In this document: in pieces, positions 13,927 to 27,954 of the stretch
Layout: the number at the start of each line of letters is the position of its first letter
Position numbering within the stretch: position 1 is the first letter of the stretch
NCBI GenBank assembly: GCA_020086605.1
Contig: JACBWW010000018.1
Span: 19,859,708 to 19,923,707 of the forward strand
Length of the DNA: 64,000 nucleotides
Origin: Lanius collurio
Taxonomy: Eukaryota; Chordata; Aves; Passeriformes; Laniidae
Reading direction: 5' to 3'
Made by a program: the position numbers and the translations under genes
The notes under the pieces: model-generated
What the model was told of the DNA's origin: nothing
Database searches by the model: none
The model's input: the letters and a program-made list of their open reading frames with translations, nothing else

Positions 13927-16900
13927 TCTGCATAAGAAGTTTACATAAAACTAGATTCCCTTTGCCTTTACTGCTCAGACCACATTGATATTCCCTCCGT
14001 GCCAAACTCCACTCTTTACTTTTCTCCAGTAAGTGACTGACTTTCTGAAAAAGACGTACAGGAGCAGCCAAAATAAACATAACCCTTACCACACACACTG
14101 AACAATGATGTATTGGGGGGAAAAACCAACAACTTCCCTTGGATCACTTCCCTAGAGTCACAAACACTGAACCTGACAGAGCCTACTGCTGACAAGGGCT
14201 CATTCCTACATTTGGTATAATTTCAAAGTCTAAAGCAGCTTTATGAGGAGTTGTTTTCAGACACTTTGCAAACATCATCCTCTTGCTGTACATCTACTAC
14301 TTCCAATTTCAGTTTTACTTCTAGCAGCAAGATGTTGCTATCTTGGTTCATTTTCAGGCACACATATTAGGATGCAATCATCTGCAACATACCTTTAAGA
14401 ACTGGAAAGGATCCTAACAGCAAAACAACAATAATACCAAGCAGATTGGGGGCTGAAAGTCCTGGGCTTGATACCTAGTTTTGTGGTCAATTCTCACCAC
14501 TGCAGACAGATTCAGTCTTATCATACTTCAGTTTCTGCAGCTTTCTCAGATTTAATATGCTTATATTAGTGATAATATTTCTGTAAAACTGAGATTTCAA
14601 ATCCTGGTTCGTGAACACATATAAACTGGGAAATTAAAGCAAATAAACTACAGATATTCCTGTGACAAAAGAGTTAAAAGCACCCTGAAAATGCTAGAAT
14701 TACTTCAGCTGAAGTAAAAAGAGTGCTCTGTGCTGTTTCAGCTGCTGATGGCTCTGTGGGACTATTTAAATCTTGTATTTTTCACAGCACCAGGATAGTG
14801 ATCAGAACATACTTCTCCAGCTCTCTGGATTCACCACTTTGAAATGAAAGTCAAAGATCTACAGGAGGTAGCAATAAAATGAATTATTTTAAATTACCCA
14901 TTGTTACTGTACCTGGTTGGGGAATAGAGCCAAGCTGTGCAAGAAATGCTGTCACAGGAAACCCTTGCTATTATCATTCAAAAAGAGCCAAAAAGGGACC
15001 CAATGATGTTCTGTGAATAACTGCCCAGAGAGCAAACCTCGATTTGCAGGGCTGAGGTCATCGAACGCCGAGGGGAGAGGAAGCACTTTTACAATGCACC
15101 TCCTGAATTGCCACTTTTTGTTAGAGATCCCCCCAGTTAATAACTGCAGCTGATTACAGTATTCATTAGCATTATTCAGAATCCTGCTCAAAAACACAAA
15201 CCTGAAAGAAAATTCTTCACATAGCCTGGAAAGCTGGATAGACCCAGTGGCCAAGAAGCCCTCTCAGCAAGAAAGACATTTGAGATGGAAATTTGCTTTC
15301 TGGGACATTCCCTTCTCAATTCCCACTGCTCCATGCAAGCATGCCAGGGTCTTTACGTAGGCTTTTGACACCTTCCTATCAACTTTCTCAGCAAAAAGTA
15401 GTAGCTGCTTCTTCTAGACCTGGTCTGTAAATATTTCATGAGACTACATATATATTGATCTAAAAATCAACATCAGAACACAAGAACAAACCCTAAGGAG
15501 CACACACTCGGAGCTGATCCAAAGCCCAGATTAATTACAGAGGGAATCTGAACTTGCTGGAAATTGCTTTTAGAAATAATGCAGTTGTTTAGTCATATGT
15601 TTATATTAAATATATATATAATGAAAGCAGTTATAAAAATGCTTAAGTTATGCTAATAAACAGCACATAAGGGAGGCCTGAAAAAAACCCAAATTTTTCA
15701 GGATGTTTTATTAATAATGCTCATATGACTCCTCTCATTCTTGCTCACTGACTTGTGCCTCTCAAGACCCAGAAGAACAAGCTGCTTTAACTTGCAATTC
15801 TCAATTCACCTCTCTCCTCTGTGGGCCAGAGGCAAACACAGATTATACACACTTAGCAAGCCATCAAAGTTGCTACTATCATCTAGCAACACAATACAGT
15901 GCATAATCAATCCCAGCCCATGTACAACATCATCGAATTAAAATTTACAGTAATTGCGTCTTGTGGGGCTTATACTGTCACATTCTCCAGTAAACAGTAC
16001 TTAAGTCATGGGAAGACTGAAAACAACTCGTGTGAAGGCAATGGATCTTGATTCTAAAAGCAAAAAACCCAAGAACAACAAAAATAGGAAAAAACTCCAA
16101 ACCACCACAAAAATACAAGGTATTCTCAGCGAGTTTCAGCGCACTTCTGAAGGGCTCTCAGTGCGCTGCATGAACGACAAATCCATCCATGGCTGGCAGT
16201 CAAAGCCCCATTGTTCAGAGCTTTGCTCTTTTCACTTGTCACACCCAGGCTCCGGGAACAGGGCTCTGAACCATTTCCAGGAGCAGCAAAACAACAAGGG
16301 AACAGAACCAAGGGTTAATTTATTCTCTGGGCTTCCTCTACTCGGTGCAAAGCAAAAATGCTGTGACGGCAGAGTGACCTTATATTTACTGATTGACCAG
16401 ATGGCGAGAATTACTGACTTATGTAAGCCCCAAGCCTCCTCCCCTAGCTGAGGCTGCTGGGGGAAATCAAATAAAGGGCTCTGCAGAGTCTTTAGTGCTC
16501 CAGCCTAATCATCACAATACCATTAGAAGAAAATGCTGCAGGGAAAGGCAAGGAGGGAGCAGCACTGAAACCCTGGATCCTCAAACTCGGGTTTTCTTTC
16601 ACAGCAGAACTGAAGCCACGGGTACAGCACAGCAAGGAGGTTTGTGCACCTGCTGCCCAGGCCGAATCTCTTTTGCTAATGAATAAGTGAAGCCAGCCTC
16701 CAGGGCTGTCAATCTGGCACCTTAAGTAATTCATACAAGCCTCAAAGTTCTCTAAAAATAAATAACATGAAAAGGAACCCAAGTTGTCTCACAAGCAGTG
16801 GTTTTGACAGGTATCTTGAGCAATGTTAATCTTTGCACCTTTCTTGCCTTAAAAAAATACCAGCTGAATCACCAATTATTTGGGACAGTTTCTAAAAACA

Positions 16901-19900
16901 AGCACACATGGAAATAAGTTGATGGCAACTGAGAAAATGAAACTGAGGGTGTGCATGTGTGTTTGCATGTGTGCACACAGAATATTTTGATTTACAAACC
17001 AGAATTACTGGGCAGCCCTAATTCTTGTCCCGTTTCCACTAATGCAAATCAAGAGGAATTCCATTTGAGTAAGCTCACTTAGGCTAATGGAGGAAAGGCA
17101 CAAATTAAGCCAGAAACACAATCTCAGTTCCCAAAAGACCTGTATAAAATACAACGTGCTTGAAAATATTTTCCATCAGTTTTATTTTAAGATTGTATTT
17201 ACAGAAGCGAAATAGCTCCTCATTTACAACACAAAAAATAAGATTGGAATTAGACTGGATAAGCTTCTGAGCAGCAAACCCCTGTAACCACAAGTCAGGT
17301 CCTGAATGACGAAAAGAGAAAAGAAACAGTACCAATTCTTTCATTACCATGACTGAAATGGTGTTTAGGCCTGTACAGCATTGAAGATTCCTGGTGTTTT
17401 ATTCAATATTAAAATCTGGATCAAAATCTAATTTGCCATCATATGTTTTCTGGACAATTTCTACATAATTATTAACATACAGAAAAAAAAAAAAAGAGGA
17501 AATAAAATAGGCAGTGGAATAAAAGTTCTCTGTGAACTAAACCTATTCCAGCAATAACAGAGTTATTCCATATTAAATATGGGAATCTGAGGCACACATT
17601 TGAACCCCTGGATTACATGTGTGAATGCATATAACTTCAAGGGAAAAATAGTAACACATCTTGTCATTAACTAGAAGTTATCACTCCAGCTCTTAGAAAA
17701 CCTTTTGCAAAATTTACAGTAGTTTAAGGATTCCTGCAAAACACAAAATAGACACAAAGCTTTATCCCTTGTATGCAAAGCATGAGAAAGACGCCAGGAA
17801 GAAACTGGTAAAGTCAAGCAAAAGAAAAGCATGGGTTGAATGTCAGGGGAAAAAACCCACTGAATGCTAAGAAGATAAAATAATTGAATAATTCCTCAGG
17901 AAGATACTATTTTCTGGGATGCTAAAACAGCCTGTTGAAAGAAAAAAGGGCTACTGGGAAAACATTCTTTCTCAAAGCAAAAATTTGACATTAATGCTGC
18001 AAAAGGAGGACTAAGCAAGATTTATGAAGTGTTGTGTTCAGGATTCTACTGAAAATTTAAAATACCTAGGACAGAATACTCTGTTCTTACAGTTAGTCAC
18101 ACAAGTGCCCACAAGGGCTATTTTGCATGCATGTGTTGGTGTAACCTCAGCACAGCCCACAAAAGGAAAAAAAAAATAAAGGCAACAACCTGGAATAAGG
18201 CATGAATGCTAAACAGAAACAATATCCTTCATCTCCCTGCATCTGCCACGCTCTGCTCACATGCAACAGGCACAAAATTTGTGCAGAATGGTTGAGCAAA
18301 GCATTTCCTACCCAAAACCATTTGCAGAAGGTTTAACTAAGCTACAGAACACTAACCCCAACATCCACAGATCACTCAAAGTTTAAAGCAACTTTTACTG
18401 ACAATACAGTGCCAAATGTTTATGTGATCTTCTCAGACCTTTCCTCGCCCTCCTAAATTCAAGCAGTGGGCTTTTTTTTTAATAATGCATTGCAGAAATG
18501 AGTGATGTGGATTTCCTCCATTCCCCAAAACACGTGCAAGGACACGTCCCCTCGTGTGGACACGCAGCCACAGCCGACAGCCGTGCCCACAGGCAGACCA
18601 AGGATGCCCCAGAGCTCTGGACAGCACAGCATTCCACAGGCTGCAGGTTCTTACCTGGCTGGGCTGCACTCGCTGCACTGGGCTCATTCTCTCCCATTTC
18701 CACACAATTATAGGCTCCCCTGAGAGGAGCTGAGCTGTTCCAGCCAGCAGATTCAGTTGCTGTGCAAATTCCCACCTGCTGACTTCCACTGCAGCACGGT
18801 AACCCTATACCTGACTTTCTTTGGGAATAATTAGTATCCTGCTTCCTGAGCTACCTGGGCCTGCCTGACCTGTTTCTCTATAAACTGACATCATATCCTT
18901 TGATCTGATTTGATTAACATGTGCTTCGGGCAAGGCTGCTTTGTGTCCTCTTGGGCTCTCTGCTCCTTCGCTCCCCACCCTCTCCTTTCACTTTCACACA
19001 GGCAGCAAGATGAAGCAGATCTGTTTCGTGGCAGGTGTTTTGGACAAAATGCCAAAGGTCACAGAAAGTTTGCAACTGCTTTTAAAGAACCTCTAAATCT
19101 GCATTTCATAGGAAAACTAAACGTTCACTATCACCCCAGTGTCTGGGACAGGAACTCTGCAGCTCTCCACCACAGAGGATGAGTGCTGCCAACGTAGCAC
19201 CCCTTGGAAGAAGCTCAGCAAAGAACCTCAGACCAAACCCACCCCTCCCCTGCCTTTCCCAAGGATTATCCCCAAGGAAAATGCTTTCCTTCAACACTGC
19301 AACTTCAGTATTGTATTAATAAAAAGGGCTTCCAAACAAAACAAAAAGTTGTTTTGTTTGTCTTATCCTCCCTCTCCAGCACAAGGAGATAATCTTATCC
19401 AGCCACACTCCCAGCTGAGTTCCAAGAAAATATTTGCTCTTTTCTGCCATGTAAATCAAATAACAGGTGTCTGATACATTTGTAATCAATTTGTCGAAAA
19501 AGTACACTTGTCTCTCTGCCTTCAAAGTCAGTTTTATTTCAACATTTACATTTGCAACTGCCTATGACACAAATCAAAGAGAAGATACGGCATTATTTTA
19601 AAGGAACAAACAATTGCAATTTAAAAGAGGTATTTAGCTCTTACCATGTTAATCTCCATCTGGATTACACTCAAAATGGTCTAATCAACAGCATTAGAAA
19701 CTTTTTTAACAGAAAAGCAATTAAGTCTATTTTTAAAACTAAAATGTATTGTCTTTTTCTTCCCTTTTTAAAGTACTGAAACAAAAACACAAGAGGGTAA
19801 AAAAATGGAAGATGAGTTTTTCAAGATAATTCAGGCGAGGTAAAGTGTACTTTCCAAGTAAAACTTCTGAAACAAACTATGGTAATTCACACAAAAATCT

Positions 19901-22900
19901 CATTTACAAGTAGGAATATCCCCACAGGCAGTAACACCCCTCAAGGTAAGCATCACATAAGCAGAAGTAAAAAAATATTTATGTCCTGAGTTTTGCTACA
20001 GAAAGTAAATCAGACACCCCCTCAAACCTCAGTTATCTGAACAGTGAATTCCAAAAGATGTTTTCACTTGGTTCACAGAAATGAAGGAGTTTAAAAGAAA
20101 ACTTCATTTTTTTATTCTTGCCTGATTATTAAATTAGTTCAGTTAAACAGACTGTTCCACAGTCAGGAAACATTCTTTACCAAGAAAGCAAAGCGAGAAG
20201 AAAAATGAACTAAGTTTGAAATTAGGCCTTTTATTGTTTTATTTCTGTTAGCTTAGCTGAGCTATTGCTATGTTTTCCCCCATAATCAGCTCATGGCCCG
20301 AAATTTGCAGTCAGTGGTTGCTACAATTCAGCAGGCTCATCCATCCTACTGTCATTTACTGCCAGGGAGCTGAAGCTGCCCCTGGCCAGCTCAGGGTCAG
20401 AGCAAGGGGTAAGACTCCAGCAGATACCTGGGGAATCTCCCCAGCTGTGACTTCCAGTCCCAATGCTGAACATCATCTTGAGTTAATTTACTGAGTTTTC
20501 ACTGCAAAGTACCAGTGAACCCTCCACTGAAACATCCATTTAGTAGGTGCAGGTTTTCAGCTCAGTTCTTGTGCAGCTTCCTCTGCTTAAGGACAGAGAC
20601 TACACAAAGTTATGTTTGTGTGCAGAGAAATGAGTAAGAACTTGGGTGGCTGTTTACTTCGTGATTGAAAACCAAAGTGGCCTTTCCTGAAAGCTTCTGT
20701 TAGGACAGTTACTGAAACAACTGTGCAAGAGCCTTTATTAAAGGGTCTAGGTCTACTCCTGCTTTTCAACCAGGTCCCTGATAAGAAAAGAGATAGCTCA
20801 GTTGCACAGTCCTTTCCTGGGGACAGCAGAGGAGCACATACAGAAACTCCTCCTTGACCACCTAATTCAGGGAAGTAGTCAAAGATTTGGTGCTGAGTTT
20901 CTATAAACAAGTTTGAGTTGCTCTATTTTTAAAAGACATGTTTAAGAAAAACAAATTTACCAATGAAGTTCTGCAGTGCAAAGCAAAATATATTTGGTAA
21001 TTAACTGATGAGACAGAAATATCTAAAGCATTACTGCCCCCTCCAAACACAAACTGTCCATGTCTTTGAAGAGAAATCCTTAAATAACCTATGTTAGTAT
21101 TATTTCTAAGCATGGGGAAAATACCAATGATTAGTTTTTACCCTTGTTACTGTATTCTGCAAGGTGTCCCCTCACCCCCATAAAGAGAGCCACTCATTCC
21201 AAAGAAAACTGAAGTGTAAGGCAACAAAAATAACTCCTCTCCTTAGCTACTGAGTATCAGCACTTTCCCTCAAGAGTAACATTTTGATTTTAGGCTTTTA
21301 GCACCCACAGAAGGATTTTGTAGTTTAAGTTCTAGCATTTTCTCACATCACCTTCTGTTAACTCTTAAATATTTCTAAGAATTCAAGAGATGAGAATGAT
21401 AGTACTGAAAATACTTCTTCCCTTGAAATGAAGCCTACAAGTGGGAATAGCACAAAAAGGACGGAAACTCAAGATTTTTCACACTCCCTCTCCCAATAAC
21501 AACTGATGGTGAGAAGTGGCTTTCTTGCTTTTATGTTCTCCTAAAACTGTTTGCTGGGCTCAGTTGTGTGCAATGATTTAAATGGAGTGTTTTCCAAAGG
21601 AGGAACTCTTAATTTATTCACCCTCTCCAGATAGATCCAAGTGTGAAAATGGAGCGGCTTTGTTCTGCTCCCAGAGAAAAAAAAAGAAAAAACAAACAGA
21701 GAAAGTGATTCTGCATTTACTGCACATCAGATACAATATTTCTTAGTCTAAAGAGTGCATTTGACAGTCAGTGAACAGAAACATAATTTGATGATTGTAG
21801 TGATCAGGGCTAAAAAAGAGAAAATTCAGTTATTATGCTGTGCATGAAGCCATGGCAAGCAGATCACTGCATCATCCTGCTGAGACCATGGGTGACTTTA
21901 AGCCTAAATTCAGTGTCATTAGAAACAGAGCACACTCCACTAATAGTGCTAAGAATTGGCAGAGAATATTAATTTTGTCACAAGTTTCCTAGAGCAGCTC
22001 TGCAAAGCTAGAGAGGCACTCACACATGAAAACCTTCAGAAAAGCAAAGGTTTCTTCTATGTGCTGGCCCAGTGCCTTTCAGGATTCACTTTTACTTAAG
22101 AATATTTTATAAAACTAATGCAAACAAAGCAATATCACCAACAGCTAACTGCTGGTGTCATTCCTTATGAAGAACATGTTTTGTTACTCTCCATACTCCA
22201 CAAAGGGAACAGAAATACATGTTTAGGGGTTTGCTTTGTTTTTTTCTAAAGAATATAATTCCGATGTTTCCAAAACGTGAATAATGAGACTCTCCTATTA
22301 CATGTGAAATTGCACAGATAATACAAATAGTATCTAGAACTGAAACATAAGAACTGTGACTATGCAGAATTCTTTTCCACAGTTGCTAAGATGACTCTGA
22401 TCCAGGCTCTGTGAACACTTACTCCTTGATAATCACGTGTTTTAAAGTGTATCACAGCAGAGAAGCAACCCACAAAGTTTCTTGCAGGGATCACCTGTCT
22501 GGCATCATGGGCTGACAGTTTTGACACAATAATAACAAATATTTCACCTTCAACAATGGCAGGAGTGCTGGAAGGAATGGGACAGTGCCAATCCTGTCTG
22601 CCTCCTTTAACCAGAGGGACACAGATTCTGATGTTTGTATATTGTTGGTGCTCAGGGTTTCTAGTAGTTAGCATTGGTTGTTTGGTTTTAAGATCGACAT
22701 GGCTATTTCGTTTATCTCATGAAAAATGGTACAGCAAAAGCAAACAGCATGATGTGGTTTGCCTCTAAATTACAAGCACTTGTTTAAGCTAAAACCTCAA
22801 TTAAAACAGGCAACAGGATGGAGAAATACTTTCTTCCACAATTAAAATGGAGTAAAGACAAAGGCAAGGATAATCATTCTCAAAAATCACAGTGAAAAGG

Positions 22901-24567
22901 GTTTTTGGTATCTATGCAAATGATGCACTAAAAGAAAAGAGTGAGTTCCAGCAGCAGAGACCTTGCACAAGCAGCACAGAGCAGTGAGCAAAGCCCAAGA
23001 AAGACTTGCTCCATCATGGCTGAGAAGCTCATCCCAAATTCCTCGCCTTGTCCAAGTTTTATTTCCAAGTCTAGTTGTGCTAACCACTTTTTCATCAGTT
23101 ACAAGGATACTGTGGTACAAAACTTCATTCAGATGTAAACATTACTTTGGAGCTCAGTGAGAAACAAAATATATTTATTCCTGTTTATTACTGAGCATTA
23201 ATCACAGCTAACTACTAAAGGTACCAGCAAAGGCTCCAAAACACCCCTCTGACCTGCAACTCACTGATGTGGACTGAACAGAATTAAGATTTAGGTTTTC
23301 CAAACCCCAGAGGAGGTGTTTTTCCCCTTGGCCACTTTGCTGGGGGATGGTTGCATAGAAGAACAGTCTCCTTTTTCAAAAGCACATCCAGCAAAATGAC
23401 TGACAAGTTGTTCAAGCTCTACCTAATCCCTTGCTGAGTGAGAAAATCACATGCCAAGGGAATTTATTATTGTGTAGAAAGAAGGTGGCTTCATTATTTT
23501 TTGTTGTTTTGTTAATAATGCATACATTATTTTCACAATACCTGAATTATGGGTAATCGTTCTGTCTCTCTGACACGTATCAGTCCTACATGATTGACAA
23601 ATGTAACACAATTTGTGACCTGTTTTACCTTTATGACCATAATAAAACTCAGCATCTCTTCTTCACTCTCAAAATCCTGATTTGGAAGGCTGAAACAAGA
23701 CCACTTTCCTCACAGAGGTATTTTTCCCTCCATAGAAAACAGGTGCTTTATCAAAATGCAACTTTTTAAAGTTCCATTTTCTAATCAGTTCCTGCTCCTC
23801 AGGTTTCAATCCCAGAGCTTTAGCAACCAAACCTCAAAAAAAACCAAACCAAAACCAATGTTAGCAGTCAAAATCAGCAATGGCCTCCTGATTCACTTCT
23901 AATGTTTTATACTTCCTAGTTAATGAAAATATAAGTCTGTAGAAAATAAATAGCAACTCAAGCTTCAGACTTCAGCAGCTGAAGGATGAGTGCACAGAAG
24001 CCAAAGCTACAGACACATTGCTGTGAAGTTGGTCTGCAGAAGGTAGAAAAAAGGAGGATTAATCTCTCCTGTTTCCTTCTAATTTGGTCTTTTCTATATT
24101 CAACAAAATGAAACTACTATAAAGGTCTGATGCACAGAAGAGGATTCTTATTAATCAGGGGCTATAAATGATAGTAATGCAGAGTATACAAAATGTAATA
24201 AAACCAATCTCCTTACCCTTTGATCCACTTGATTATTTAGGAAAACATCACAACTAAACCAGTGGTTTTTAAACACGCTGTTTGACTCAAAAATCTCTTC
24301 ACTATTTATTTCTACCAGCCCTATTTTTGATGTATCTTGTAGTTATAACTGAAAGCAAATGAAAAATTGCGTGACAAAAGTAAGTAGCTCTAAAAAAGGA
24401 GAATGGAAGAGTGAGGGAATGAAGAAAGTTTGTCAGCAGAAATGTTATAAATGCTAATACTAACTCCATCTTGCACAATTAAGAAGTAAATCTCACTATT
24501 CTAAGATCACATTAGGGAGCATGGGGTCTAGAAACCTAATACAGGAAATCAAAAGCAGATCAGCTCT
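13927..24567. other. Non-coding unique sequence
   Basis: No gene is recognisable. The longest frame is 147 codons at 16008-16451 (+). It begins with a lysine/asparagine-rich stretch encoded by A-rich low-complexity DNA and has no domain. A small cluster of CpG dinucleotides lies near 18530-18600, next to an open frame that ends at a good splice-donor word (see findings). A minus-strand open segment at 22423-22567 is bounded by plausible splice sites (see findings). The rest is AT-rich unique sequence. Confidence 0.68.
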
Positions 24568-24610
24568 AAATAAAAAAATAAAAATTAAAAAAAAAATTAA
24601 GAAAAAAATA
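24568..24610. repeat. A-rich low-complexity tract
   Basis: This is a run of about 43 bases made almost only of A with scattered T. It is a simple low-complexity tract with no clear unit and no adjoining retroelement that I can recognise. Confidence 0.8.
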
Positions 24611-27572
24611 TCACCATTTTATCCTTAGTGTGCTCTTTTAGAAAAAGCACTTCTTCCAAAATGGGCTCAGATTTTGGCACAATGAACACACATCTCCAGA
24701 TCCATCTAGCACAGCTGGGAAGGGCTGTGGTTAAAGTAGGTCAGCTTGCATTCTAGGCACATATGTAAGCTTTTAAAACAAATTTACTATATGAAATACA
24801 GCAATTTAACATGGAGATGGATTTTCAAGCCAACCAAGACTTGAATGCTGAAATATCTTCTACCCCAGCAAATATAGAAGAGCCAGGAAGAATCTTATGT
24901 GTGAATCTTCAATCACTAAAGACTGTTACAACAGAAGAGCTGTAAAACACATAGATATGTATATATAAAGACACACATCTATGTATATCCTACAGAGAAG
25001 CAATGCTGGGCTACAAACGACCTCACTGTGTGGGACTGCCATGCACAGCAGCACAGGCAGCTCCTACAGTGCCATGAGCTGCAATCCACACGTGCCATGA
25101 AGCAGAGCCTGGCAAACAGCTCCCTGCAGAAGGGAGCAAAGCAACCAAACTCTGCCTGGTCACACCACCCTTCAGGCTAGACAGGGGGCCTGTCTGCATG
25201 GGGGGCCTGACAAATACTTCTGCTTGCACCTACAGACCAATGAGGGGGCATATTGACCATAAAAGCCTCTAACTGCTATTCCCACACCCATTTATTATTT
25301 TTCTAGCCAGCAGACTTGCTGCCCTCTTGTGCCAGGTGTGGTTTGTCTCCTGAAGCTCTGGTGAGCCATTCCCTTCACCAGTTGCACAGTAGGGAGGTAA
25401 CCACTATTTCCTGCCACATCTCTGTTTCCTGCTGCTTAAACAGTGTTGGTCAGCCCTGCAGGAGCACACCCAGGGGAATAAGGAGCTTTCCTTGCTGCTG
25501 GCAGCTGTAAGGTGAGCACAGCCTCCCTGCCCCTGTGCTGTGTGCAGGGCACACGTTCAGCTCAGCACAGCCCAACTCCCCATGCCCTCCTCTGCAGGGA
25601 CAGCCCTGCACACCACACCTGCTTACAGCCCTCTGCAGATACAGCACAGCTCGTTAGGCTGTAGTAAAGCACATTTCATTAGTTTTTAACTACTCTGCAA
25701 AATCAGATGGGCAGGCACTGGGACTACACAAAGCAAGGCCAAGGTTCTGGCCCAGCACAATCTCCACACCAGAGTTGTGCTCCAGATGGAATAAATTCCT
25801 CCTTTCTTCCAAACTAGTTGTTAGATCAATTATTTACCATAAGTAACTCCCCATACAAAGCCTTTCTAGCATGGAATAACACTCTTCATTGTTGTTTGCA
25901 TCTCTGAATCAGCTTTGCAGTATTGCTAAAAAACAGAAGGAGCTCTATTTTTCCAGAGAGAGTAAAGGTAGCAAAATCTTATTCTCCCCAACTGAGGGGG
26001 AAAAAATAGACAAATTATTTTTAGATTAGCACTGTTCTCCATTTCTCCCCAAATCCACAATAAAGTTTTATTTTTCCCAATTCCAGTTGCAATGCTGTAC
26101 TCTTAGAAAACACAGCTGTTGGCTTGGTATTTGCTTGTATGCAGTTATTGTATTGCTTACTATATTTTCACATGGATTTTTTAAATACAGAAACAACACA
26201 GGAAATTAGATCTAAAATGCATCAGACATGACCCTTTTTTTCCTGTGGTATCATATGTTTTAATCAATAAATTGTCTCCATATCTCAAATGGATGGGATA
26301 GTACATAACACAAAACAGCACAGAAGCCAAAATGAAGGACGAGAAGTTAATTTTGTGTCCATAATTAAGAACAGAATCAGAATCTCACTTTCATACAGTG
26401 CTCATGGTACACACACAAAAAAAAGAAAATCTTTTAACCCTTATCTGCTCTGGGTTGATCTTTCCATGATTTTCTGTGTTTCAGTCCCATAAGAAATGCA
26501 GCAGCCCATCAGACATTACTACAATACAAGTCAGTAAAAGAAGATTAAAACCCTTGCAAAAGCCAGTTAAAAGTGTCAAAACTGGGTGATTTAAAGCATT
26601 ACAGTGTAAGTTTTGTTAACCAATGTTTCAATGTAACCAGTGTTTCACCAGATCAGTCATACTGAAATTTCCTAAGGCAGTAGCAGGCATTCCAACAAAA
26701 TGCTGAAAGCATTTTATATGCTCCACTCACATTCCTTAATAAAGCTGGACAAAAATGATTTAAAGTTTAAAATTATTCCATTTGATTGCAAATAAAAGAA
26801 CATTCCTGGTAACATTAAAGAAGCTTGTCAGGATTTTTTTCAACAGAAATGAATGGTACAGACAGAATAGTATAGACTGCCCACAGTTAAAAAAAAAAAG
26901 AAAAAACTTACTTATTGTCTTGGTCCAATTATAAGTATTTTTAAGGTATTTTAGTATCTTAGAATCTGCTACAGGAGAGTAAGCAGCCAAAAGTTTGGAC
27001 ACCTTGGACATGAACACAGATTCCTCTTACAATTTTAATCTTTTCTCTCATTGACACAGCAGATTAAAGCATGACTTCAAATCCTTGGATCCAAAGTTTC
27101 TGTAACACCAGTGCAGTGGCAGTTCCTTCATTCCTGGTGGTTCCATTTGAGTTAATACAATTCTATCCACAGACAATTACATGTGCAGATGATGAGAAAG
27201 AGCAATCTTGCTCCAGACCAAGGCTGCCCTAAAGAATACAAGTTACCACGAAATACAGTCCCAGAGCAGTTTATCCAAACTTTCCCATGAATCATCATGA
27301 GCTACAAAACATTTCTCAATATCCTGTAGCAAATACAGGGCTTGTAATATAAGTATAAACCATTAAAAAGATAAATAGTAAGTCAGAAGCTACACCTTAC
27401 GAGAGAAGGAAGGAGAAAGATCATTTTGTTAATGACAATGGCCTCAAGGCTTTAGCTGTCCAAATTGAAACATTTCAAGCCTTTCACCCGATTTTCTGAG
27501 GATCTCTGTGTACAAGGAAGTAGTTCCACACAGCTGGCTGCTGCTGTCTGGCCTCTGTGTGTTTTCATGGGG

Positions 27573-27590
27573 ACAGAGAGAGAGAGAGAC
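27573..27590. repeat. (GA)n microsatellite, short
   Basis: This is an alternating GA run of about eight units. It is a simple sequence repeat, possibly length-polymorphic. Confidence 0.85.
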
Positions 27591-27940
27591 AATAGACTGC
27601 ACAGAAAAAGAAAATTAGATGAAAACATTGATAAAAATCTGATTCTTATTCCAAGTCTGATAATTACAAAGCCTGCAGTAAATTTAATGGATTTCTTTGC
27701 AAATTCCATCAATACATTTCCATGCAAATACTCTGTTATTTTGACAGCTGGTCAGGTTTCAGAATATGCCAAAATGCTCTAAAGTTTCAGCCTTAACAAC
27801 AACCACCATTAACAAAAAGCTTGAATTCAACGAGCTAAAAGGGAAGCAAGTATTTGGGAAATGACAACTGTTCTTACCAGTTAGAGGGAGGTATTTGATG
27901 TTTTTTGTTTAAGAATCCCCAAGATGATACAATTGTAGAT

Positions 27941-27954
27941 ACACACACACACAC
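27941..27954. repeat. (AC)7 microsatellite, short
   Basis: Seven perfect AC units lie in AT-rich sequence. This is a simple repeat with no associated feature. Confidence 0.85.

Noticed and set aside
16008..16451. 147-codon plus-strand open frame with a basic N-terminus
   Set aside because: The Lys/Asn-rich start is encoded by an A-rich low-complexity run, the rest has no domain, and it is probably a chance frame.
18910..19030. Pyrimidine-rich tract ending in CACACAG followed by an ATG on the plus strand, resembling an acceptor and exon
   Set aside because: The following frame closes after 28 codons and no donor or homology supports it.
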